Shown: positions 12,001-18,870 of the stretch, one piece after another
Position numbering within the stretch: the first letter of the stretch is position 1
Layout: each line of letters opens with the position of its first letter
Assembly: GCF_001908235.1 (NCBI RefSeq)
Contig: NZ_LGHK01000025.1
Location: 48,188 to 112,187, forward strand
Reading direction: 5' to 3'
DNA from: Bradyrhizobium sp. NAS96.2
GTDB lineage: Bacteria > Pseudomonadota > Alphaproteobacteria > Rhizobiales > Xanthobacteraceae
DNA: 64,000 nt
Position numbers and translations under genes: made by a program
The notes under the pieces: generated by a model
Seen by the model: only the letters and a program-made list of their open reading frames with translations
What the model was told of the DNA's origin: nothing
Databases searched by the model: none

Positions 12001-13133
12001 AGCTGCTTGATCGATCCGCCGGCCAGCGTGATCGCGCCATCATTGGAAACCAGCAAACCAGCGGACTCGTTTGTCACAAGGCCGCCGGCCGCCCTGACCT
12101 GCATCGCCGTCTGGGTACCAACCACGTTGGACGGCGGCGTGATCAAGGCGACGGACGTGTCCGAGGCCAGAATGATCTGGCCATTCCTTGTGGTGATCGC
12201 CCCGGCGTTGCTGACGCCTCCATCGGCGAGCAGCGCCACATAGCCGCCATCGCCATTCGCGCTCAGCCTGCCGGTCGTGTCGATGATCGCGCCCGGTTGG
12301 ACCGTGACCTTGCCACCGCTGCCCTGGTTGAAGATCGCCGCGCCAGCGCCGGTGATCGAAGACGATTGCGCCTGGACATCGCCAAGCAGCGAGAACAGCC
12401 CGCTTTGCAGGAATCCCTGATAGTTGCTGCCGCTCAGCTTGGTCGGCAGATCCAGCGTCGAGGCGATCAGGGTGTGGACGTTGATCTGGCTGGTGCCGCC
12501 GAAGATGATGCCGTTCTGGTTGATCAGGTAAACCGCACCGTCGGCCCTGATCGATCCCAGAATCTGGCTCGGCACGCCGCTCGATGCAATCTTGTTCAGC
12601 GCGGCCCAGTTCGGGTTGCCCTGCTGGTTGAAATTGACGGTGGTGTCCCGGCCGACATTGAACGACTGCCAGTTCAATACCGCCTGGGGCTGAGTCTGGT
12701 TGATATTGACCGTGGTCTGGCCGCCGCTGCTGGTCTGCGTCGGCGTGGTGGCGCCGACCCAGTTGGTGACGGGATTGGCGACGCCGGACGCGGCCAAGCC
12801 GCCGCTCGGCACCAGGCCGCCGGCATTGAGACCATTTGGCACCGCACTCGGCGCGCTCGCTGCAAGCCCGCGCGCGATGCTCTGCGCCGCCTGCAAAGCC
12901 TGGATCGCCTGCGCGGCGCGCGTCATCGACGCCTGCGAGTTCTGCGCGGCCTGCTGCGCCTGCTGCGCGGCATCCTGCGCCGCGCTGATCGCCGCCTGCG
13001 TGGCCGCGCTGCCGACGCCGCCCCAGGTGCCGAACGGGCGCGCTGCCGCAGGTGAGCTCATTGCGATCGCGATCGAACTGGCGCCTGCGAGCAACAGGCC
13101 ACGGCGCGAGATCGAGCGAGGGAGCGAATGCAT
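1..13133 (-). CDS. Giant filamentous-haemagglutinin-like (two-partner-secretion type) exoprotein, C-terminus beyond left edge
   Basis: Reading the minus strand from ATG 13133, one frame stays open to the left edge (4,377 codons, no stop). I checked its phase at six points along the gene. Residues 1-31 form a signal peptide (hydrophobic GLLLAGASSIAIAM, AAA before the cut) with a twin-arginine-like S-R-R-G-L-L at 9-14. A TPS secretion domain follows, with NWQSFNVGRD near residue 155 and INQNGIIFGG near 200, the hallmarks of FHA/HMW exoproteins. The rest is beta-helix-like, rich in G, S, T, N and V, with many DASG/TLSA-type turns. Residues about 2294-2516 hold repeated PGTGYTS-type units. Likely an exported surface adhesin or filament. 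No TpsB transporter gene is visible; it may lie to the left. Long plus-strand ORFs opposite it are GC-driven shadows. Family call is firm; function is inferred. Confidence 0.9.
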   Translation of the reverse strand, partial: MHSLPRSISRRGLLLAGASSIAIAMSSPAAARPFGTWGGVGSAATQAAISAAQDAAQQAQQAAQNSQASMTRAAQAIQALQAAQSIARGLAASAPSAVPNGLNAGGLVPSGGLAASGVANPVTNWVGATTPTQTSSGGQTTVNINQTQPQAVLNWQSFNVGRDTTVNFNQQGNPNWAALNKIASSGVPSQILGSIRADGAVYLINQNGIIFGGTSQINVHTLIASTLDLPTKLSGSNYQGFLQSGLFSLLGDVQAQSSSITGAGAAIFNQGSGGKVTVQPGAIIDTTGRLSANGDGGYVALLADGGVSNAGAITTRNGQIILASDTSVALITPPSNVVGTQTAMQVRAAGGLVTNESAGLLVSNDGAITLAGGSIKQLGGVVATTSTTRTASISLNTVCPSGATCATGADGNIVLGAASLTSILPDETSGTLPTATLNTPTSVNGASNASYFQTVLQPQIKLTAVSSVDVQGSSAGSAGALIKAPGAALSIRAGATIDPSAVATSGTVLLEKGSTIDLSGIAGVTLPMSINQISILVTAAEVADSPLAQVLIGKTVTIDARLSGTRADGVQWVGSPLLNAAGYVGLIPQSIDQILTAGGSFSTSGKNVVQQPGAAINVSAGYVQYTGGMISTTRLLGADGRIYDIGRADPTIAYVGVGGGFTVLHKVNGVVDTKLTEIYLSPWGGSSNSHYEASYITGANAGSVTVAAINPIVNDIIGNVVAGSRQRALAGSLNLSPADQMPKGASLSITFAAPSGTGNQNNVVLTSQADAGPDPYGLSGLSFANASNWSPVLTNGVFPIFSDVLSNASLGAVSIKGAQRLDMATNAVLSVRPGGSITLDGVATIDGTLSAPAGQISITGFTYPTGKQPAQPPVPALVIGPHAVLDVRGRWVNDSGLSADQLEGRAYVNGGSVSVSTLSASNGPSRGDGAFVDVTQGIVVSPGSVIDLSGGGYVDTTGKVKIGSDGLPVGKGGSLTLSLYTGTFAGHPGNSDGDAGFNVPPHGTNPDGTVNYPNQASVLLGGTIYAGGFDGGGTLTLQASTIVVDGATADVTSYVSTNTANAIALQSGMPVTGMVVSDAKAGQLVLPPSFFTGGGFSQYTLTDIYGGTTVTSGTQLLLQKQPTAVLSGHEVKIPTGARVRDFASLGLVPDGLRKPVSLTLGGTNVLVDRGAAIVTDPLATVTLNPVATADILGSIVVPAGSINATGSEVRIGASAVLDVSGVFVPNPQVTTYSTGTVRDGGTISLLATTVVAEAGAQFNLQGAAVTAESNLIQVPQTGFGPHVAGQAAWSNGGSLQLSGTTVYFAGTVDAAGGAPLATGGSLTIGVVNPSVNGAPPAPDTITVEQPGVVAANLSASGASATPGAFIGADTLSNSGFDSITLNAGKIVFDGSVNVRIPGALTLYSRNGRFALADASTVNLNAGYVRLVGLGVDSGVPATVGTGTSTLNITAQWIDLERGIFIDRAAETNFTSAGAIRLLPNYYGFVDGGPGSGETIFGGALVVPGNLTLRAAEIYPVSNTGFLLMSTGSAGAITVAQNGVATPPLSAGGSLVLSAQTIVQRGTLWAPLGKIVVGVRTSADLPADLARAIKNVSGVSFAAGNFTPTQSVTLTTGSLTSVSAAGLVIPDGYTIDGTTWYQGNINGAAIVPPVLAAPPSKSISLFGTDVATQSGAVLDLNGGGDIYATEFVAGTGGSRNVLATYQQNPANGSITSTYADGRQVYALVPTYSATVAAYDSNLAFAPYYSGLVIPAGTNATAGSRQPFANGIAPGQSVTIGAGAGIPAGTYTLLPGMYATLPGAYRVVQVASNVNPNAVASTSSSDGSRYITGTFGNQLTGARSSQSAVFQLQSQSVWSQYSRIDITSGTTYFRNQALAAGNAPPPLPIDGGVLVLGAINSLDLAGTNRFAPGTSVLAPGLVGGGGQVQIGGSNILIRAADQAVPAGDCLAGSAPGCTGSTNYLVLDADQISRLGASSVLIGGTAQVINGVQNITATALNLEVLTDAAHPLTGPELLLVSLAGDGALVTGRGLVIDDGSVVRAVGAVPGGTNRNITIGALPVKQSDDSYVFASGDGALLRVSNGDTVTVSRIYVPGQYAGSGPPPSSQTPLGALSVGAGAIIDGGNALTLDTSGSGTLASDAILNARNYDIAGSVINIGGGSGGIVLNSAVLANFNDAVSVRLRSATAINLYDASGLQIGDAAHPIGTLTFDSAGLYSQGGNTTVNATNIDLANTSGATGTGITGAGGTLTLNASQVITEDVGAKHLGGFSQIYFNAGKAIAFSGNGTLDTGSIAAAALMFNIGGVTIANPGTGYTSVPDVTISGGGGSGAQGTALLGVVSFAVVSGGSGYSNGDPVTVSGTDNNGNPVTATGTAIVDANGAVVGVKLTSSGSGFPGFVDSISVDSATGDGSAQLTAALGVVGVTITNPGTGYTSMPTFSFANGGGGVATTAQAVVDVTGINLTNSGDGYLSTPTIKISGTGTTATATVSGGAVTGVTLTNAGTGYTSLPTVTFAGGGAGAANMVLSAPAIVVNSGATQALSTLGNVNLVTAAGNKPASIASNIGGVLAIAGGSVTDSATIQALSGKVSLTATAGDVVLGSGALIDASGSRITILDVVQDAPGGDVQLASTAGNVIVGQGATVRVAGAGRGFAGSLSILAANTAALDGTLDGSAAFKDLGGNFTLQAGNLTGAAGLPLTAFTGGFSVRLGSGDIRIEAGQTLSSGKVLLVANNGSVIVNGTIDASGPSGGQISLYGAGVTSGGVTTGGVSIGASAVLNASYAAGDPSDPAFAAASLVQTGGTITLGTTGTPDAGGAVNATYGYQNMSTSGAISVAAGAIFNVSGGPGGPNINNSGGAVIIRAPILTNNTVNVDFRGTVIGVVDAGGNPIGKGVVLSPYAVWSTTDSSTGARHFDGIIDPAGWFDAAGNPLPGTDQSGNTIVAPTPQAPLATGTIFIVTAPNADHVGFYQNTLASFVQNLAVTPAAGGASFANMHVRPEIDLINPSLDINKGNITVASNWNLGAGSVDASGHVSLVYRTAAGGEPGSLVLQAMNNVNINATVTDGFFVNYTPRGGDASALYASEINSSLYQAYLGMFPDGNNLVYNSSGIADYLVKTNGSWSGPSSPTATPSGAFFGLSDAAYNALALQFKLAQPTVISSSDPAVIDQYNLYYSQYLRMFRAYETELVGVNVNGINAAATGVSARGGIVLSYADFVAYTNTLPGDHVNPSINAIPAAPTTRTQYYNLTNGIGRLQYNSGTGNVVTGAQDYATKWTAYFLSVINTNLVNSGKPRLNTYLFPTSLPIGLDYAAGADFANGVLAAVAVTPPAPPAAYTVVQGTYLPSTDQLPPADRIANNPAVYNPVGGTLSTVYNTTSASQLMSAAVSGKGSFSYDIVAGADFTAANAPPVDPNAVISLSQSSTVTGNVSIDGHISYLNKLSTALGTTTVNIPTLVRTGTGSITIAAAGNVELRDQVAPGAVYTAGVATTTPADFNAPTLPALYTVQPNGLVSAPAWATGGGAVTVSAGGSIIGIEMPIDADGSQTGIAGASTGQMWSDWYVHYGLSNGTSTPFSGCAAAGSVACQTATWINYATFFQGFGALGGGNVTLSAGADIIDVGASLPETLVVGGGFTSANPPKVTYYGGGNLSVTAGGNLLSSDFMVSRGAGLIRVGGSVQATTSNPLNQGRPTVGVTTNDGSSVVGTYALPLLLSVQDGFITLAARGSVTLGNVYDPAALPLNAGVQTEANRYLPGVAPFSTGNGVWSNYFTSYGAASGISLTSITGDVIGPAVSVNSIPGLFAHNANANLALGGNANPSIVGLLLPATFDLTALSGNLALSKTDASNLLPSNSGTINLVAAGSIDLGTGLSMPDLSTSIAQYVGSPLSAIDVANSINPLGLPWATLTQALHANDPVPAVIAAGKDILAVNAVSTFAASVTLIKPARIEAGHNIYAGLAPGGGVSTTSNGTPLAGNSFNFQGQNNNATDITSIVAGNDLVGGSYLLYGPGTFVLQAGHDLGPFSPSDTSTRGIATIGNGSAIGGAFALNNPLKPYLPSKGAELDLLFGVKPGINYAAAIADYVDPAQAGTGGIDFLSDIAAVLGQPRDQAWATFQGLPQARQQLLVNRAFLDFLIQVGKDFKNPASPYFGQNARAYAAISTLFPAGYGYTDNSLSVDGKAAPKIATGKFNVAASVLETQMGGDINILGPGGGITVGHSSLDTLSPSQEGILTLGGGAIRAFANDSILVNQSRIMTQQGGDIGLFTANGDISAGAGPKTYVSSPALSEICTVDGYCYINPQGLVTGAGIAALVTLPGQDPTKSNVTLVAPRGTIDLGAAGVRGNDLIFVAPVVQNAYNAQATGTVTGLTAPPSPNTALAGVTNNATAAT

Positions 13134-13424
13134 GCGGGCCTTCCAATGCAGCAGACGATGCGAGCGATCGTGACGCAACAAGGCACGGGCCAGCCTGCAA
13201 TCAGTTGGCCCGATGCCGACAACTCAGTGAAAAGCGCGCAACCCTACCGGCGCAGCCGCCCGCGAGCGGACACGCCCGACAGTTCGGGACGCCTCTCCTG
13301 TTGTTAAGACAGTTTGAGACCGGCTAACGCGAAGCGATTTCGCAAAAAAGTTTTAACCCTGCGGTGGAACTCAACCTCGACGCGAAGCCGCGAATTCAGC
13401 CGGCCGGCCAAAACCAGCGCCATG
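13134..13424. other. Intergenic region upstream of the giant exoprotein
   Basis: About 290 bases between the GspC/PilP-like gene and the exoprotein, both on the minus strand. It holds an A/T-rich run around 13340-13355 (a T-tract on the minus strand) that might end upstream transcription. The exoprotein promoter should lie here. I could not identify a clear -35/-10 pair or operator, and no extra gene is seen. Confidence 0.4.
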
Positions 13425-13946
13425 TCAATTGGTTGGCGCTGCGGCTTTGGTTTGGCGGATCGGCCGTTCAGCGGGCTTCGGCAGCTTCGACGCACCGGTG
13501 AACAAGGCGAAATCCACCGAGCGCTCCCCTTGTTTGAGCACCAGCCGGCGCGGCTCGATCCGCTCGACCTTCCAGCCGCTCACGTCGTCACCCGTCCGCA
13601 CGCGCACCACCTTGTCGCCCTTGCTTGAAGCACGGATCGCGGCGTGGCCGTCGCCATTCTCGCTGACGATGCCGAGCACCACCACGCTCGGCGGCGGTGG
13701 CGGTGGCGGCGGCGGTTCCTGCCGCGCCACCGGTGCGACCGGTTTGGCCGGCGGCCGCCGCGCGGGCGAAAACAGCGGCTTGTCCTTGGTCGCGCTCAAC
13801 TGTTGCAACGGCTGGAGCTCCACCGGATTGTTGACGATGACCTCGCCACTTGCCGGAACCTCCGCCGCGCGCGCAACCAATGCGCAAAGAGAGAGTCCGG
13901 CAACCATCAACATTCGCAATGCGATCGGCATCTGTCGGCGGTCCAT
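13425..13946 (-). CDS. GspC/PilP-like periplasmic type II secretion component
   Basis: 173 residues with an N-terminal hydrophobic segment (about 8-27, ending in ARA) that serves as signal peptide or membrane anchor. A linker carries a run of nine prolines near 78-86. The C-terminal domain has VVVLGIVSENGDGHAAI, then GWKVERIEPRRLVL and a final VDFALF strand. This matches the HR/PilP fold of GspC, the inner-membrane protein that contacts the secretin: the motif before the linker (KDKPLFSPARRPP) is the usual 'PLFxxxRRP' of such proteins. It is short for GspC (about 270 residues) and has no PDZ domain, so it may be a minimal GspC. It is the only GspC candidate in the locus. It lies upstream of and co-directional with the exoprotein gene and divergent from the phosphatase/gspD operon. 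Confidence 0.7.
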   Translation of the reverse strand: MDRRQMPIALRMLMVAGLSLCALVARAAEVPASGEVIVNNPVELQPLQQLSATKDKPLFSPARRPPAKPVAPVARQEPPPPPPPPPSVVVLGIVSENGDGHAAIRASSKGDKVVRVRTGDDVSGWKVERIEPRRLVLKQGERSVDFALFTGASKLPKPAERPIRQTKAAAPTN

Positions 13947-14297
13947 AGATCTGCGCGTACTTGATGTCTGCGCCTACGTGTCTGCATGCACCAGCGTCGA
14001 TGGATCGTCATCAGCGCGTGCAACAATCAACCTGCGCCAGGAGCGTACGTGTTGCAAGGCTTCTCGTCAGATGCAGCGCAAGGTGCCACGCATCGCAGCG
14101 CGTATGCGTCAAATCTGTGAAGATGAATCACAGCCGGACATTGTCGCCATGCATGTCATGCGCGAGCTGTTGTTACGACGGCGTCATCCAAGCCGCACAC
14201 ACTCGCAGGGTGCAGCAGACGGCAACTTGCCGGCGCTGCGGCTTACATCGACTCCAAGATCGTCGAGACGAAACACCGGTATCAAAGACGTAGCGTC
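13947..14297. promoter_or_regulatory. Divergent intergenic region between gspC-like and phosphatase-like/gspD operons
   Basis: About 350 bases separate two divergent transcription units, so promoters for both must lie here. I see no gene. The segment around 14138-14170 contains TGTC-rich elements loosely like a Pho box but without correct 11-base phasing, so I do not call one. Position is the main evidence. Confidence 0.4.
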
Positions 14298-16445
14298 ATG
14301 CGTTCGAGTCGCATCCGTGCCGGCCTCAAGCCGCTGCTGCTCGGCGCCCTGTTCCTGGCGCTGGATTGCGTTTTAACCTGCAGCACCGGCGCCGGACAGG
14401 CGCACGCCGCATGCGAGTTGCGTTCGCCCGGCGGCGCGATCAAGCGCGTCGTGCAGATCGAGCTCGACAACATTCACCTGCGCCGCGACAACCCGAACGT
14501 GCCGTCGGACCTCGAGCAGATGCCGCATCTGCGCGATTTCATCACCCGCGGCGGAATCATCGGAAGCAATCATCAGACCTCGCCGCTGGCTGAGACCGCG
14601 ACCGATGCGCTCACGATCCTCACCGGTTTGCATGGCGACCGCATGGGCGTTGCGACCGGCAACAGCAGCGCCGCGTTCCGCAGCGACGGCAGCCTAGGCT
14701 TCGTCAGCGCCTTCGCCTACTGGACCGCGAACGGCAGCGACGGCAAGCCATTGATGCTGGCCGATACCGGCAAGACCGTCCCCGCGCCATGGGTGCCCTT
14801 CACCGCGGCCGGCTGCGATGTCGGCGCGTTCGCAACGACAGGTCTGACGCTGCAGGAGATCGGCCCCGAGGTCGCGGCCGCGCTCGGCGCCTCCGAAGCG
14901 CCCGCCGCCGCCGGCGATCCGCTCAAGGCGCGCGCCGATCTGCTTGGCATCGCCATCCATTGCGCCCGCGGCAGCGCATTGTGCAGCAATGCCCATGCGC
15001 GCTCCGATCTGTTGCCCGATGAACCCGGCGGCTATGCCGGCTTCAGCGCCCTGTTCGGCAACCGCAATGTGCAGCCGGTGATCTCGCCTGACGGCCCGGT
15101 CAGGGATCTTGACGGCGATATCGTCGGCGACAACGCGGGCCACCCGGGCTTTCCCGGTGCGTCGGAGACGACGGCCGCGCAATCGCTCGGCTATGCCGCG
15201 GCAATGCTGGAGGCCGGCGTGCCGGTGGTCTATGTCGGAATCGGCAATGCGCACAGACCGGCCGCCACACATCGGCGCGCCCTCGGCCCCGGAGAGCACG
15301 ACCATGTCGCAAGGCTCGCCGCCGACGATGCCGCCTTCAAGGCCTTTATCGACCGGCTGGCCGCAAGCGGGATCACCACGCGCAATACGCTGTTCGTGAT
15401 CGTGCCCACCGGCAACGACCGCTTCGTCGGCGGGCCACCCAGCCCGCCCGAGTGCGACGGCCTTGCGGTACCTTGCAGCTACGGGCCGATCGGCGCGATC
15501 GGCATCGCCATCGACCGGCTGCTCGCGACCGAACGGCGCAACGTCACCGCGTTCGACGCGCAGGCGGGCAACACGCTGCCAATCTACATCCACGGCAATC
15601 CGCTCGCCACTGATCCGCTGACACGCACGCTCGCGCAGGATGTCGGCAGGCTCGGCGTGGTCAACCCGGTCACCGGCAAGAGCGATCGCCTGACGTCGAT
15701 GGTCGCCGATCGCGCCCAGATGCAGCTCATGCACATGGTCACGGCGAGCCCCGCGCGCACACCGCATGTCATCATGTTCGCAGATCCCGATTACATCATC
15801 CGGACAGCCGGCAGCCGGGCCGACTGTGCGCAGCCGCCGGCCTGCGTTGCGGTCGATCCCGACACGGCGTGGGTGCGCGGCGACATCGCGCAAATCCTCG
15901 GCGGCAGCTGGTTCGGCATGGTTGGGCCCGGTGTCGCCCACCGTGGCGAGACGCCGGACATCCTCTCGCACCACGCAGACCTGCGGCCCACGCTGCTGGC
16001 GCTGTTGGGCCTGAACGACCGCTACGTCCACGACGGCGTCGTGCTCGTGGATGCGCTCGAAGCCGGTGCATTGCCGGCGGAGCTCGCAAACGATCGCGAG
16101 ACTTATCTGGATCTGGCACGCGCCGCCAAGACGATCAACGATCCGCTCGGCCAACTCGGACGCAACAGCCTTGCCCTTGCAACCCAGGCCATCAAGGGCG
16201 GCGACGTCGGTTATCAGCGTTATCTCGACACGATGCGCGCGATCACGGCGAGGCGCGACGCGCTGACACGCGAGATCAACACGCAACTCGATGGCGCTGT
16301 CTTCGGCCATCGGCCGATCAGTCCGGCTTACGCCCACGCACTGATCGGTCGCGCCGGGGCTTTGGTCAACGAGGTCGAGGATCTCGCCGGCAGCAGCCTG
16401 GCCCCCGCCGATCGTCCCTGGAAGGCAGCAAGCGATGCGCATTGA
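14298..16445 (+). CDS. Secreted alkaline-phosphatase-superfamily hydrolase
   Basis: 715 residues with a signal peptide (LLLGALFLALDCVLTC, cut near AHA-A). The order of motifs is that of the alkaline phosphatase/sulfatase/phosphodiesterase fold: a first metal-site strand VVQIELDN, the presumed nucleophile region TSPLAETATDALTILTG, a middle strand with NTLFVIVPTGNDR, and a C-terminal FGMVGPGVAHRGETPD followed by LSHHADLRPTLLALLGL, which supplies metal-binding His/Asp. The substrate cannot be read from sequence; phosphomonoester, phosphodiester or sulfate ester are all possible. Its stop overlaps the start of the annotated gspD frame (16435) and it shares a transcription unit with the secretin. 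I infer that it is a type II secretion substrate, as Hxc systems export phosphatases. Confidence 0.72.
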   Translation: MRSSRIRAGLKPLLLGALFLALDCVLTCSTGAGQAHAACELRSPGGAIKRVVQIELDNIHLRRDNPNVPSDLEQMPHLRDFITRGGIIGSNHQTSPLAETATDALTILTGLHGDRMGVATGNSSAAFRSDGSLGFVSAFAYWTANGSDGKPLMLADTGKTVPAPWVPFTAAGCDVGAFATTGLTLQEIGPEVAAALGASEAPAAAGDPLKARADLLGIAIHCARGSALCSNAHARSDLLPDEPGGYAGFSALFGNRNVQPVISPDGPVRDLDGDIVGDNAGHPGFPGASETTAAQSLGYAAAMLEAGVPVVYVGIGNAHRPAATHRRALGPGEHDHVARLAADDAAFKAFIDRLAASGITTRNTLFVIVPTGNDRFVGGPPSPPECDGLAVPCSYGPIGAIGIAIDRLLATERRNVTAFDAQAGNTLPIYIHGNPLATDPLTRTLAQDVGRLGVVNPVTGKSDRLTSMVADRAQMQLMHMVTASPARTPHVIMFADPDYIIRTAGSRADCAQPPACVAVDPDTAWVRGDIAQILGGSWFGMVGPGVAHRGETPDILSHHADLRPTLLALLGLNDRYVHDGVVLVDALEAGALPAELANDRETYLDLARAAKTINDPLGQLGRNSLALATQAIKGGDVGYQRYLDTMRAITARRDALTREINTQLDGAVFGHRPISPAYAHALIGRAGALVNEVEDLAGSSLAPADRPWKAASDAH

Positions 16446-16503
16446 CAACCGAACGGCCGGCGACACGGCAGCGCTCCAGCGAGGCAGAGAAGAGAGACCC
16501 CTC

Positions 16504-18870
16504 GTGCGGCGGCGTCTCCACCAGGCTCGTCACCCGCGCAAGGCATCGCCTGGTGCGCTGACCGGCGCATGGCTTGCGCTCGCCAGCCTGCTCGGCGGCT
16601 GCATGATGGACAAGGGCATCGACTTGCCTGGCCGCGACCAGGTTACCGACCCGATCCGCGATGCCGATCTGCGGGCGCGCTGGAACGGCCCGGTCGGCGG
16701 AACGTCCGGCGCGACAGCCTCCGCGCGCGCACAGCCCATGGTGTTTCCCGGCGCCGATCAGGATCTCGCGCCCGCGTCGGCGCCGGCGCAACGGGACGCC
16801 GCCACGACGGCAACGACTCGTCTCGCGAGCGCCGTCGACGGCGACGTCGTCACCGAGGGCGGCGGCATCGAGCTGAACTTTGACAATGCCGACATTCCGA
16901 CCGTGGTGAAATCCGTCATCGGCGACAGCCTCGGAATGAACTACGTCGTCGACCCGCGGGTGCAGGGCACGGTCACGCTGGCCTCCGCGCAGCGGATTCC
17001 GCGCAAGGACGTGCTGCCGATCTTCGAGAGCGTGCTGCGCATGTCGAACGCGGCGCTGCTGCGCGAGGACAATCTGGTCCGCATTGTGCCGCTGCCGGAG
17101 GCCGCGGGCGCCGGCGTCTCGGTCGTCGGCGCGGGGCAGCCCGGCTATGGCGTCTCGATCGTACCGCTGCGCTTTGTCTCTGCCGCGGCGATCGGCAAGA
17201 CGGCGGAAAGCTTCCTGTCGCGGCCCGGCGCGGTGCGCGTCGATCAAGCCCGCAACGTGCTGTTGATCCAGGGCACCGCCTCCGAGCGCCAGGCGGCGCT
17301 CGGCGTCATCGGCACGCTCGATGTGGAGTGGCTGCGCAATCAGTCGGTCGGGCTCTATCCGCTGAAGTCGACCGCGCCCGAGACCATGATCCGCGAGCTC
17401 GAGAAGGTCTTCGACACCGCCGACGGCGGACAGGGACAAGGCGTGATCAAGTTCCAGCCGGTGTCGCGCATGAACGCCGTGCTGGCAGTGAGCAAGAACA
17501 GCAAAGTGCTGGAGCGCGCCACCCAATGGGTGCGGCGGCTGGACCGCTCCGACCCCACCGGCACGACGGTGCGGGTCTACAGCCTGCGCTTCGGCAACGC
17601 GCGGAGCATCGCCCGCATCCTCAACGAGATGTTCGTCGGCCGCGGCTCCCAATCGGCCAGCGACAGCCAGACCAGTGCGACCGCGCCCGGTCAGAGCGCA
17701 GCGACATCGCGGATCGACTCGCTCGGCAGCGGTACGCTCAGCAGCAATAACAACAACACCCAGGGCGCCACCGGCGCGACGGGCGGCAGCACCGATGCTT
17801 CGGGCAACGCCAACAAGACCCAGGTTGGATTTGGCGACCGCAAGGACGACGACCAGGACGCACCGGGACCCGGCGGCGGAATGGGGCTGGGCAGCCTGCC
17901 GCGCGGCATCTTCCAGAATGTCCGCATCACGGCCGACAAGGCGACCAACGCGATCATGGTCTATTCCAACCAGGAGGACTACGTCGTGATCGAGCGCGCG
18001 CTGGAGCAGCTCGACCGGCCGCGGCTGCAGGTCGCCGTCGACGCCATGGTCGCCGAGGTCACACTGACCAACCAATTGCAATATGGCGTGCAGGCCTATC
18101 TGACCAGCGCCAATGCCGGCGCGGGACAGGACAAGGGATCAGTCGGCCTGTTCGCCGCCGCGCAATCGGCGACGCAGACCGCCCTGCTCTCGCGCGTATT
18201 GCCCGGGTTCAACGCACTGCTCGGCGCCGAAGCCAATCCCAAGCTCGTGCTGAATGCGCTGTCCACGCTGACCACCGTCAAGGTGCTCTCGGCGCCCTCG
18301 CTGGTCGTCGCCGACAACGAGCCGGCGATCCTCGAGGTCGGCGACCAGGTGCCGATCTCGACCGGCAGCACGGTCACCGGGCTCAATGTGGTGAGCAGCA
18401 TCAGCCGGCAGAACACCGGCATCATCCTGAAGGTGCTGCCGCATGTGCATCCGAACGGATCGATCGAGCTCGAGATCGAGCAGGAAGTCTCCAACGTCGT
18501 CAATCCCGCCGGCGCGAGTGCCCAGAATCTCACGCCCACCATCTCGCAGCGGCGCATCCACTCGACAATCGCCACCAGCAGCGGCCAGACCGCGCTGCTC
18601 GGCGGCCTGATCAAGGAGGACGACGAGCGCACGGTGGCCGGACTGCCCGGCCTGAACGAGATCAAGTATCTCGGCGACCTGCTCAGCCAGAAGAGCGACA
18701 GCAAGACCCGCTCGGAGATCATCGTGTTCGTCACCACCAAGATCGTCCGCAATCCTCACGACGCCCAGGTCGTCGCCGAGGAGTTCCGCGAGCGCCTCGA
18801 CAGCATGCGGCGCGCACCGACCACCTTCGATGCGTCGGCCGCGCCAGCGCCGGCTGCCACACGCAAATGA
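16504..18870 (+). CDS. gspD: Type II secretion secretin GspD, lipoprotein form (liposecretin)
   Basis: Outer-membrane secretin channel. I prefer the GTG at 16504 to the upstream ATG at 16435: an AGAGAAGAGAG purine run precedes it and it gives a normal signal peptide, LALASLLGGC, with a lipobox whose Cys would be acylated. A lipidated secretin can pilot itself, as HxcQ of Pseudomonas aeruginosa does, which fits the absence of a GspS pilotin gene here. Then follow N0 (ELNFDNADIPTVVKSVIGDS), N1-N3 domains with a low-complexity Ser/Asn/Gly insert (about 17640-17880), and the secretin core with VPISTGSTVTGLNVV and GIILKVLPHVHPNGSIELEI. The frame also opens at 16435, overlapping the phosphatase gene by 11 bases. 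Its stop overlaps the next start as ATGA. Confidence 0.95.
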   Translation: MRRRLHQARHPRKASPGALTGAWLALASLLGGCMMDKGIDLPGRDQVTDPIRDADLRARWNGPVGGTSGATASARAQPMVFPGADQDLAPASAPAQRDAATTATTRLASAVDGDVVTEGGGIELNFDNADIPTVVKSVIGDSLGMNYVVDPRVQGTVTLASAQRIPRKDVLPIFESVLRMSNAALLREDNLVRIVPLPEAAGAGVSVVGAGQPGYGVSIVPLRFVSAAAIGKTAESFLSRPGAVRVDQARNVLLIQGTASERQAALGVIGTLDVEWLRNQSVGLYPLKSTAPETMIRELEKVFDTADGGQGQGVIKFQPVSRMNAVLAVSKNSKVLERATQWVRRLDRSDPTGTTVRVYSLRFGNARSIARILNEMFVGRGSQSASDSQTSATAPGQSAATSRIDSLGSGTLSSNNNNTQGATGATGGSTDASGNANKTQVGFGDRKDDDQDAPGPGGGMGLGSLPRGIFQNVRITADKATNAIMVYSNQEDYVVIERALEQLDRPRLQVAVDAMVAEVTLTNQLQYGVQAYLTSANAGAGQDKGSVGLFAAAQSATQTALLSRVLPGFNALLGAEANPKLVLNALSTLTTVKVLSAPSLVVADNEPAILEVGDQVPISTGSTVTGLNVVSSISRQNTGIILKVLPHVHPNGSIELEIEQEVSNVVNPAGASAQNLTPTISQRRIHSTIATSSGQTALLGGLIKEDDERTVAGLPGLNEIKYLGDLLSQKSDSKTRSEIIVFVTTKIVRNPHDAQVVAEEFRERLDSMRRAPTTFDASAAPAPAATRK

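Noticed and set aside
14138..14170. Possible Pho box upstream of the phosphatase/gspD operon
   Set aside because: TGTC elements are present but not spaced by 11 bases, and each half matches poorly.
14694..16466. 590-codon minus-strand frame opposite the phosphatase-like gene
   Set aside because: Shadow composition, no motif; the plus strand has clear alkaline-phosphatase-fold motifs and operon context.
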